Source of the DNA: Bacillota bacterium
Lineage (GTDB): Bacteria; Bacillota; UBA4882; UBA8346
Length of the DNA: 28,152 nt
Direction: 5' to 3'
Assembly (NCBI GenBank): GCA_023415375.1
Contig: JAEZKW010000092.1
Coordinates: 1 to 28,152, forward strand
The position numbers and the translations under genes are program-made. Positions 17,279 to 24,306 of the stretch are shown piece by piece. Positions within the stretch are counted from its first letter, which is position 1. Each line of letters starts with the position of its first letter. The notes beneath the pieces were generated by a model, which did no database searches, was not told the DNA's origin, and worked only from the letters and a program-made list of their open reading frames with translations.

Positions 17279-17737
17279 TTAAGGTGCTGCTTGAAGAACC
17301 TCCTTTTCGCCTTCAGCTGCGAACAGGGGATGTTTTAAACTATATTCGGGATTATTTAAAATAATTTGCTTGGCAAGGCCGGTTTTAAAATTAATCACTA
17401 TCGGGGCCGCCAGATTGACAGTGGCCTGTCGAACATCCTCCGGCAAAGTGACAATAACGCGTACGATAGCATCTCCATGCTCTGATAATTTTAATTCATC
17501 AACAATATCATCGCTCAGATCAATCGAATACCCCGGTACGATTTGCTCCAACTCAATCAGGATAAAAGCCAAATCCGCCTTTTCAATTGACTGCATCACT
17601 AAAAATGGCGACTGGTCCGTATACTTTTTGATAATATAACGATGAAAATTTTCAAACCCCGGAATACCGTGGCCAAAGTTAATGAAATCTTTTTCATCAA
17701 CCTCGATCGATCCAAAAAACTTTGTGGCGATTTTCAT
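17279..17737 (-). CDS. fliW: Flagellar assembly factor FliW, CsrA antagonist
   Basis: A 152-aa cytoplasmic beta-barrel protein that binds either flagellin or CsrA, so free flagellin releases CsrA to stop further flagellin synthesis. Family features: FGSIEVDEKDFINFGHGIPG at 8-27, FLVMQSIEKADLAFILIE in the middle, and APIVINFKTGLAKQIIL at about 110-126. Length is normal. It follows flgL by 68 nt and precedes csrA, the conserved order in Bacillota. An AAAGGATT site lies upstream of ATG 17737. Confidence 0.96.
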   Translation of the reverse strand: MKIATKFFGSIEVDEKDFINFGHGIPGFENFHRYIIKKYTDQSPFLVMQSIEKADLAFILIELEQIVPGYSIDLSDDIVDELKLSEHGDAIVRVIVTLPEDVRQATVNLAAPIVINFKTGLAKQIILNNPEYSLKHPLFAAEGEKEVLQAAP

Positions 17738-17805
17738 CCTGTTAATCCTTTCTGGCTTTTTGATTCAACTCGATAATTTCAGGCGTTTGAGCTTTCAAAT
17801 GATTG

Positions 17806-20568
17806 TCACTTCAGATAGTTCAATAAAGAAATCGGTAAAATCTGGGCTCCAACTTGCAGAGCTGCCTGATAAGCTGTTTTTTGCATTTGAAATTGGCTGA
17901 TCATTTTCGTCATATCAACATCTTCAATATCACTTTGAAGCTTGGTAATATTATCGGATAAACCGTTAAAGCGGTCAATACTATGGCTTAAGCGATTAAC
18001 CTTGGCACCGATCTCTCCCTGGGTGATCAAAATATTGTCAATATCTTTAGTAATGTGGGCCAAATCAGTTTCGGACAATGCCTTGGTATTAGCTCCTCTT
18101 AAATTGATACTGGTCTCTGATAGATGTTGAAAAATCGGATCAAACAAACTGTCCCCGGAAATATTGACTCGAATTTTAACCCCAAAATTAACTTCATAAT
18201 TGATGTCACTACAATTGCCCTCAAAATTAGGTTCGGTCGACTCCGAATATGTCCCGTCGGAAAAACCCATATGCGGCAAAATATCAGCTTTTGAACCCGA
18301 ATTCAGTTTAATCGAAAGCGGTGAATCGCTATCATTCAAATCCGGATCATGATAAACAAATATTAGACGTTTATCGGAAGTCAGCATTACCCGGACATTG
18401 GCATAATGACCGCCCCGCTCGTTGATCCTCTCCTGGATGTTTCGGGCTAATCGGGCAGGATCATGATCACCGCCATCCAAACTGATCTCCTGAGGTTTAT
18501 CGATTCCAACTGTAATAATAAATTTACTGTTCCCTGCAACATCTGAAGCGTCATCAATTGCATAAGAAGAACTCGTGTCCGGTAAAGGATTTTCCCAATC
18601 TTTATCCAAAGTTGCCACTTTAGTAACCGGATCATAGCTTTCGATGGTGCGGGTTTGACCTGTACCCTTACCGCCTGTTATTGTTACGGTCATGCCTTTA
18701 TAAAAATCCCTCACTACACTTGAATTATCGGCAAATTGTATATTCGGGGGCGGCCCGTTCGTTGCAGCCGCAGCCACCTTGCCAATCAAGGGCGGTCGGA
18801 TGGCATATTTCGAATTCTCAGCCAGCGATGGATCCCAGGGAGCGCCGACGGTAACGAAATTCTGATTTGAGGAAGTAATCACCTGGCTTTGCCCGGCACC
18901 CGGTCCTTCTGTTATCGTCATCGTCCAATTTTTGTAAAAATCGACGTTATCATTATTATCCAGCGGGTTCAAAGTAACGTTCGTCCCATTGACTGCGGCA
19001 ACATCGTTGCGAACCGGATAACGTCCGAGTACTTTCGTCATCTCAGGCAGCGGATTTCCTATAATTTCCCGCGTTGTAGCCTGATTTTGAAAACCCATCT
19101 GGGTCAAAGCGGTATCCGAAATTGAATATTGGGCCCACCTGTCAAACGTCTTCGTCCATGGATGATCGACTGTGGCAATCTTGCTCACCTGATCATATCC
19201 GGTGATTTGGCGTGTCTCTGTTGATCCATCCAAAAAAGTAACAGTGATCGAGGCTCCTTTATAAAAATCTTTAAATTGACTGGAATCATTTGAAAGCTGA
19301 ATTGAAGAACCGGTAGAATCGTGAGTTAACGCATCCCCCTTGCTTACCGGCAGAATTGTATATGTCACCGGACCAGTAAGGTTAAAGGTATCCGGTTCAA
19401 TTGTAATTTCTCCAGTAGCATTGGAATAACCGGTAATTTTATGCGACTCGGTATGTCCGATACTATCTTCAATGTTAATGGTCATCCCGGTATAAAAATT
19501 ATCCAAAGGAGCACTTGGGCCGTGAGCCGGTAAAGTAATCTTTCCTCCGGCAGTGGCATCCGTTTGCCCTTTTAAAGGCGGAATCAGCTCATAACTGGAA
19601 GTTTTGTCAGGGGTTTTAATCCATGGAATGGCTACTTCAGCGATTTGTTTGTCGGGATCGTAAGATGTGATGGTATTCATTTCACCAACCCCGGTGCCGC
19701 TAGCAATACGAATCGTCCATCCCTGGTAGTAATTGGGTACAACGCTATCTAGGGCGGTATCCAACTGAACTTTTGTAGAAGTAGCGCTCTTTACTTTGCC
19801 AATATCTTTAATTGAAGGTCCGTCTTTCAACACAATTGTATGAGCAACACCATCATCCGGTTTTGCACCGGAATAGAAAGATATTTGATTATTGGTATTT
19901 ATTTTTACATAAATTGGAGGCTCAAAGCCAACGTTATTCAGCTGAGCTTGAATATCATTGGCAAAATCATTCAATTGATGGCCACTGCTCCCATCATAGG
20001 TTTTTTGAGTTAAAGTAATCGTTTGGGTCGGACCTTCATCGAGCTTAATCTTAAATTGATTGTTCTGTCCGTCAATCACGATTGGTGTTAAGGTTAAATT
20101 TCTACTGTTCCCGGCAACATTGGCTCTTAATGTATAAGCCTTATCGGTATATTTTTCACCTGCGAAAATATAGCGGTCTCCCATTGAAGAATTGGCGAGA
20201 TCCACCAATCCAGCCTTAATCTGATCAACCTCAGTAGCCATTGCCTCCCAATCCAAATCATTATTGGTACTGTTGGCGCCTTCCACAATGAGTTCCCGAA
20301 CTCGCTGCAAATTATCAACCGATGCATTACAAGCAGTATCTGCTGCACTGAGCAAGCTGGAAGCCGCATTTACATTATCCGTATATTTTAGGATTTCCGT
20401 GTTATGGGTGCGGTATTTCATAGCCCGGGTCGTGCCGATCGGATCATCCGAAGGCTTTAAGATTCTTTTACCCGAACTGGCTTGATCGGTTGAATTATTG
20501 AGGGTATCTTCCAAATTCAGAATATTATGGGTTAAGCTAGTGTAAACCATCTTACTGGAAACACGCAT
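17806..20568 (-). CDS. flgL: Hook-filament junction protein FlgL with giant repeat insertion
   Basis: FlgL joins hook to filament. Both terminal regions are standard: MRVSSKMVYTSLTHNILNLE and DQASSGKRILKPSDDPIGTT at the start, and the helical end 835-920, with IEDVDMTKMISQFQMQKTAY at 881-900. The protein is 920 aa against about 300 in typical FlgL. The insertion (about 150-800) contains a flagellin-IN-like module at 166-256, five tandem ~76-aa repeats at 257-672, and a second module at 678-770 ending ILPHMGF. The TALTQMGF after repeat 3 looks like the missing end of the first module. No frameshift or stop interrupts it. The site AAGGAGGG precedes ATG 20568; flgK is 35 nt upstream. Confidence 0.93.
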   Translation of the reverse strand: MRVSSKMVYTSLTHNILNLEDTLNNSTDQASSGKRILKPSDDPIGTTRAMKYRTHNTEILKYTDNVNAASSLLSAADTACNASVDNLQRVRELIVEGANSTNNDLDWEAMATEVDQIKAGLVDLANSSMGDRYIFAGEKYTDKAYTLRANVAGNSRNLTLTPIVIDGQNNQFKIKLDEGPTQTITLTQKTYDGSSGHQLNDFANDIQAQLNNVGFEPPIYVKINTNNQISFYSGAKPDDGVAHTIVLKDGPSIKDIGKVKSATSTKVQLDTALDSVVPNYYQGWTIRIASGTGVGEMNTITSYDPDKQIAEVAIPWIKTPDKTSSYELIPPLKGQTDATAGGKITLPAHGPSAPLDNFYTGMTINIEDSIGHTESHKITGYSNATGEITIEPDTFNLTGPVTYTILPVSKGDALTHDSTGSSIQLSNDSSQFKDFYKGASITVTFLDGSTETRQITGYDQVSKIATVDHPWTKTFDRWAQYSISDTALTQMGFQNQATTREIIGNPLPEMTKVLGRYPVRNDVAAVNGTNVTLNPLDNNDNVDFYKNWTMTITEGPGAGQSQVITSSNQNFVTVGAPWDPSLAENSKYAIRPPLIGKVAAAATNGPPPNIQFADNSSVVRDFYKGMTVTITGGKGTGQTRTIESYDPVTKVATLDKDWENPLPDTSSSYAIDDASDVAGNSKFIITVGIDKPQEISLDGGDHDPARLARNIQERINERGGHYANVRVMLTSDKRLIFVYHDPDLNDSDSPLSIKLNSGSKADILPHMGFSDGTYSESTEPNFEGNCSDINYEVNFGVKIRVNISGDSLFDPIFQHLSETSINLRGANTKALSETDLAHITKDIDNILITQGEIGAKVNRLSHSIDRFNGLSDNITKLQSDIEDVDMTKMISQFQMQKTAYQAALQVGAQILPISLLNYLK
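18553..19800 (-). repeat. Five protein-level tandem repeats inside flgL
   Basis: Diverged repeats of about 74-78 residues: 257-330, 334-407, 410-484, 515-592 and 596-672. Each has a core of the form [DN]xFYxGMTxxI, a turn with GxGxGQxrxI, then YDxxxKxATVxxPW, and ends in xSxYxI. Repeats 1, 4 and 5 are closest to each other; repeat 2 lacks the PW. The pattern predicts small beta-domains on the surface of the junction. The DNA is too diverged for these to be recent copies. Confidence 0.85.
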
Positions 20569-20603
20569 CGTAATTTTTTCCCTCCTTGGTCAAAACGGTT
20601 CTT

Positions 20604-22022
20604 TTAGGGGTTTACCTTCAAACCGTTGATGATTACATCGAGCATCGCATCGTTGGTGCTGATAACCTTGGCTGCGGCATTATAACCGTGTTGGAATTTA
20701 ACCATATTCGCCGTCTCTTCATCCAAATTGACCCCTGACACAGATTGCCTGCGATTATCCAAACTAGTCAGCAAAGTGGTCTGATGAGTCGAATTAGTCT
20801 GAGCTGCCAGTGACTTTTCAGCAAGATCGCCGATGATATTTCCCAAAAATCCATCCATGGTTGTCGTTTCATCAAGCATTAATAACTTAAACTGTAAATC
20901 AGCCATTTTTTGAGCATTCACATTATTACCCGGCAGGCCAACGACATCACTGGAAGCGGCAATCCGATTTAAACCTTTTTCTGTATCTTTGATTTCATCC
21001 GTTACATCGATATCGGCTGCACCGCTGCCTTTGAAAAAACTAGTATTGGTGCTTTTATCTAAACCATAACCTTTTCGATGAACCCGGTTGGTTTCGTCCA
21101 TCAAGGTTTTTGAAATATTGTCGTAACTGTCCATCAGTTTTGGCAAATCCTCGTCCCGTAACTGCAAAAGGCCAGCTAAATTGCCATTCATAACAACAAC
21201 ATTCTGATGTCTTGGAACACTCCATTCTAAATGAACCATTCCTTTATTATTATCTGATAATGCCAGAATGGGATCGGCTGTATCGCCGTTTACCAAAGGG
21301 ATTCCATTAATCTGAATGGTTATTTTATTGAGTGCATCAAAAGATGTACTAATGTTGACTTCTTTTGACAACTGCTCCACCAATAAATCCCGTTTATCCA
21401 GTAAATCATTGGGATGATCACCTAGTGCCGTTATTTCCCCTATCTGTTTATTTAAATGGGCAATTAGATCGGCATAACGGTTAATCTCAGTGACTGTACT
21501 GACAATTTTATCATTGGTATCGGAACGCAGCTCTTTCAAGCTTGTATAATTTTCCCGGATATTTTGGGTCATTGTCAATGCTGTCTGACGTAAAGTCGAA
21601 CGAGTGGGTTGACTCTCAGGAGTTTTGGCGAGTTCCTGCAAGGCCGCCCAATAAGCATCGATTTCGGAGCGAATATTGGCATCTGCAGGCTCGTTAATAA
21701 TGCGTTCGGCTTGTCCCAACACGTCCTGGCGAGTGCTCCAATAACCTTGAGTGGTCGTTTGTTTTTGGATCTGCTGATCGATGATTTGATCACGAATCCG
21801 TTTGACCTCAGATACTTCGGAACCAGTACCCATTTGACCGGCTACTTTTAATCGGGTAAGAGATGGTTCGGTATAAGGATCCGTCGCCGTAATCTCTGCC
21901 CGTTGCCTCGAATATCCAGGAGTACTGGCATTTGACATATTTTGACCGGTCACTTCAAGCGCTTGTTGATGAGTCAATAGTCCGCGGACACCGGTTTCCA
22001 AACCAAAAAAAGTTGAAGCCAT
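20604..22022 (-). CDS. flgK: Hook-filament junction protein FlgK
   Basis: A 472-aa axial protein located between hook and FlgL. The N-terminus has the rod/hook family start (FFGLETGVRGLLTHQQALEV, then TGQNMSNASTPGYSRQ), and the C-terminus has the matching helix with NLDEETANMVKFQHGYNAAA followed by NDAMLDVIINGLKV. Unlike FlgL and FliD, its length is ordinary and no IN-like module was seen. Its ribosome binding site AAGGGGTG overlaps the flgN stop codon, so flgN and flgK are probably coupled, and FlgN is the export chaperone for FlgK and FlgL. Confidence 0.97.
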   Translation of the reverse strand: MASTFFGLETGVRGLLTHQQALEVTGQNMSNASTPGYSRQRAEITATDPYTEPSLTRLKVAGQMGTGSEVSEVKRIRDQIIDQQIQKQTTTQGYWSTRQDVLGQAERIINEPADANIRSEIDAYWAALQELAKTPESQPTRSTLRQTALTMTQNIRENYTSLKELRSDTNDKIVSTVTEINRYADLIAHLNKQIGEITALGDHPNDLLDKRDLLVEQLSKEVNISTSFDALNKITIQINGIPLVNGDTADPILALSDNNKGMVHLEWSVPRHQNVVVMNGNLAGLLQLRDEDLPKLMDSYDNISKTLMDETNRVHRKGYGLDKSTNTSFFKGSGAADIDVTDEIKDTEKGLNRIAASSDVVGLPGNNVNAQKMADLQFKLLMLDETTTMDGFLGNIIGDLAEKSLAAQTNSTHQTTLLTSLDNRRQSVSGVNLDEETANMVKFQHGYNAAAKVISTNDAMLDVIINGLKVNP

Positions 22023-22028
22023 CGATAG

Positions 22029-22472
22029 TCACCCCTTCACATCTAACATATGAATCGCTTTTTGATGAACCCGGCCAGATGATCCATACAAACTAGGAGT
22101 ACCGCCACTCATAATGGAACGGAAGGAGTTTAGCGTAAACTGGACCAATGCTAGTGAGTCCTGAATTAACTTCTGATTTAATTCATTATTTTGTTGAAAT
22201 TGGAGGGCCGTTTTTCGCACCTCCGCTAAGATTTCCTCTAATTCAGCCGGCAATCTTTTCTCTTTTAAAAAAAATTGCACTTGAGGAAGACACTTATCAC
22301 TAACAGTTTTAAGTTTAACGGATAGCATCTCTTCTTTATGGACTATGGATTCCAATGTCTCCATATCCTCATTCATCAATGCTTCTTTTTTCATTAAACT
22401 TAAGCCGTTGAGCTCTTCTAAAAGCGCAAGTTCATGTTCCAACGACTGTTGGAGTATTCGATTATCTTGCAT
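22029..22472 (-). CDS. flgN: Flagellar export chaperone FlgN
   Basis: A 147-aa helical protein with long charged amphipathic stretches (for example LLEELNGLSLMKKEALMNED) and the C-terminal region LIQDSLALVQFTLNSF expected to bind the junction proteins. The family is poorly conserved, so position between flgM and flgK carries much of the call. It starts 5 nt after the flgM stop. Confidence 0.87.
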   Translation of the reverse strand: MQDNRILQQSLEHELALLEELNGLSLMKKEALMNEDMETLESIVHKEEMLSVKLKTVSDKCLPQVQFFLKEKRLPAELEEILAEVRKTALQFQQNNELNQKLIQDSLALVQFTLNSFRSIMSGGTPSLYGSSGRVHQKAIHMLDVKG

Positions 22473-22476
22473 GGTA

Positions 22477-22779
22477 CTACCTCCCGGCGATTTCGTCTAC
22501 CAGGCTCCTCCCAACCATCTTTTGCGCAATGTCTGATGAGGAAACTTGATAGGTGCCATCCTGAATTTGTTTTTTCAATTCAGTTATCTTTTCGGCACGA
22601 ACCTCCGGAGACTTTAGTACCTGTTCGGTAGCAAATTGCAAACCTTGGGCACGATCAGATAAAACCAGCGAATCTGCTTTATTTGTTGAATTTGAATTTG
22701 CAACATTTCCTTTTTTCTTGGAACCAGTTACCTGATCCATGGAAAGAATACTTTGTACCTGTTTATTGGAGATGATCAT
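22477..22779 (-). CDS. flgM: Anti-sigma-D factor FlgM
   Basis: A 100-aa protein that binds sigma-D until it is exported through the finished hook-basal body. The N-terminal half is polar and probably disordered. The C-terminal sigma-binding helices are recognisable: LSDRAQGLQFATEQVLKSPE, then RAEKITELKKQIQDGTYQ and SSSDIAQKMVGRSLVDEI. The ATG at 22779 follows GGTAGGTGATAAAGG. It stands in its usual place between yvyF and flgN. No sigma-D promoter is visible immediately upstream; the nearest is at the comFC start. Confidence 0.93.
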   Translation of the reverse strand: MIISNKQVQSILSMDQVTGSKKKGNVANSNSTNKADSLVLSDRAQGLQFATEQVLKSPEVRAEKITELKKQIQDGTYQVSSSDIAQKMVGRSLVDEIAGR

Positions 22780-22861
22780 CCTTTATCACCTACCTTTTCA
22801 ATTTCATTTTAAATTTTATTTCTAATGCTACAAACTTAACGACTTACCTCCTTATTGTCCT

Positions 22862-23317
22862 TCAATCTTTCTTTTTCAAAATATGATCATAAGTATGAAC
22901 TTTTGCTTGTGACCAAACGGCTCCTGGATTGCCAGATAAAGAGCCCGCAGACGACGCAGAAGATGAAATACTTTGGGTAGGTCTGGCAACCCTTTTAAGC
23001 TCCGACTGCATTTCCTGAAGACATTTCTCACAATACCTGCCGGATTGAATCGCATCTCCACATTTTTCACATGTAATCAGCGAGTCCGAACTGCTGCCTT
23101 CCATCTTTAAGCGCCCTTCTTTGAGAAAACGGGTAATAACCTTCACTTCAACACCGGTTTCTTGATTAATTTCAGAAGCCGGCGAATTGGGGTGTTCAAA
23201 TAGATAATCTCGCACTTTATCAAAATCCTGCTGTTCTTGCTCTGAACAATGATTACAGACGGAATTACCATTATATTGGAACATGTTACCACATCTCTTG
23301 CAATTCCTGATATCCAT
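22862..23317 (-). CDS. yvyF: YvyF/TIGR03826-type flagellar operon protein
   Basis: A 151-aa protein with two zinc-ribbon-like cysteine quartets, C6/C9/C21/C24 and C83/C86/C96/C99. They flank a small helix-turn-helix-like segment (about 31-72, with SEINQETGVEVKVITRFLKE). This architecture and the position between comFC and flgM match the TIGR03826 family, whose members have been linked to flagellar gene control in Bacillus. The last ~40 residues are Ser- and Ala-rich and probably disordered. The ribosome binding site GGAGGTGGAG precedes ATG 23317. DNA or RNA binding is inferred, not shown. Confidence 0.88.
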   Translation of the reverse strand: MDIRNCKRCGNMFQYNGNSVCNHCSEQEQQDFDKVRDYLFEHPNSPASEINQETGVEVKVITRFLKEGRLKMEGSSSDSLITCEKCGDAIQSGRYCEKCLQEMQSELKRVARPTQSISSSASSAGSLSGNPGAVWSQAKVHTYDHILKKKD

Positions 23318-23340
23318 AACTCCACCTCCAACTTTAATTA

Positions 23341-23454
23341 GGCTGTCTCAAAAGTACCTCAAAATCAGTGGAATATACAATATATCGCGTCAATGAATGG
23401 ACAAACGTTTATATATTGTATATCTCTATCGAAGACTTTTCTTATGAGACATCC
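23341..23454. mobile_element. MITE-like inverted-repeat element between comFC and yvyF
   Basis: Terminal 10-bp inverted repeats GGCTGTCTCA (23341-23350) and TGAGACATCC (23445-23454) match at 9 of 10 positions. They resemble ends of DDE-type insertion sequences. Inside is a perfect 13-bp inverted repeat, ATATACAATATAT (23373-23385) and ATATATTGTATAT (23411-23423), plus an AAAAGT/ACTTTT pair (23350-23355, 23435-23440). There is no coding capacity. No clear target duplication was found. It fills most of the 141-nt comFC-yvyF gap, 24 nt upstream of yvyF. A long attenuator hairpin is the alternative. Confidence 0.5.
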
Positions 23455-23458
23455 TCCT

Positions 23459-24238
23459 TTAAGAAATAAACCATTCCGGATCCAAAATACCGCCTGCCAA
23501 AGTTAAAACTTTAACTTCGTAGGCCCCGGCTCTTATTAAAACCCTGGCTGCCTCTGAAACTGTGGCGCCAGTTGTAAAAATATCATCCACCAACAAAACT
23601 TTCGCGCCCTCAAGAGGTTTTGCGTCTAAAACCCGAAATGCCTTGCTAATATTGATAAAACGTTGTTCTTTATGCAACGCATTCTGAGATAAAGTAATTT
23701 TTTCCCTCAATATTATATCATTCTTGATTGGAATTCCCAAATATCTTTGTAACGGATTAGCCAATAATTCTGCCTGATTATAACCTCTAGCCATCAATTT
23801 CTGCCGATGTATCGGAATTGGAATGATTAAATCCATTTTTTGATATTCATGATGATTTTTAACCCATTCTACCAGAAGAACGCCTAGTGCTTCGCCCAAA
23901 TCAGGCCGATACCGATATTTTAATTCTGTTAAATACTCTCGTAAAGCTCCTTCGTATACGGCGACTGATCGAGCTTTTGAAAAATAATAGCGGGTCTCAT
24001 TACATTGCTCACAGATTTTCCTGCCGATACTTTCCAATCTAAGGGGCCTACCGCATTTTTCGCAAACAGGCGGTGTAATCAAAGCGATTTTGCGGATACA
24101 ATTCCTACCGAGTCCATGATGGAGACAATCCTCCTGTGAGCAAACAGGGCACCGCTCCTCAGGTGGAAATAATAATTCCACTACACCCTGGCTAATTTCT
24201 CGAAGCCAATTTATGATCTCTGAATTACCTATTCTCAT
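23459..24238 (-). CDS. comFC: ComFC, phosphoribosyltransferase-like competence protein
   Basis: ComFC works with ComFA in uptake of transforming DNA. The N-terminus has two zinc clusters of the double-zinc-ribbon type (CPVC at 30-33, later CEKC and CEQC, plus nearby cysteines). The PRPP-binding loop VLLVDDIFTTGAT at about 214-226 marks the phosphoribosyltransferase fold, with the family's ARGYNQAELLA segment in the middle. I chose ATG 24238 (259 aa) because AAAGAAAG is correctly spaced for it; a GTG three codons earlier is possible. The start codon lies inside the -10 of a sigma-D promoter, so transcripts from that promoter would lack the first codons. Confidence 0.93.
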   Translation of the reverse strand: MRIGNSEIINWLREISQGVVELLFPPEERCPVCSQEDCLHHGLGRNCIRKIALITPPVCEKCGRPLRLESIGRKICEQCNETRYYFSKARSVAVYEGALREYLTELKYRYRPDLGEALGVLLVEWVKNHHEYQKMDLIIPIPIHRQKLMARGYNQAELLANPLQRYLGIPIKNDIILREKITLSQNALHKEQRFINISKAFRVLDAKPLEGAKVLLVDDIFTTGATVSEAARVLIRAGAYEVKVLTLAGGILDPEWFIS

Positions 24239-24264
24239 TATCGGCACTTTCTTTAAAATTTTTA
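24238..24264 (-). promoter_or_regulatory. Full-consensus sigma-D promoter overlapping the comFC start
   Basis: TAAA-N15-GCCGATAA on the minus strand, a 12 of 12 match to the sigma-28 class with the exact spacing; the -10 (24238-24245) ends on the A of the comFC ATG. Transcription would start a few bases inside comFC and read into yvyF-flgM-flgN-flgK-flgL-fliW-csrA. In Bacillus the sigma-D promoter of flgM also lies within or just after comF, which supports the role. Confidence 0.85.
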
Positions 24265-24306
24265 TAAGTCTTTAGTCCTAATTTATTGAGAAATAATGGA
24301 AATTCA

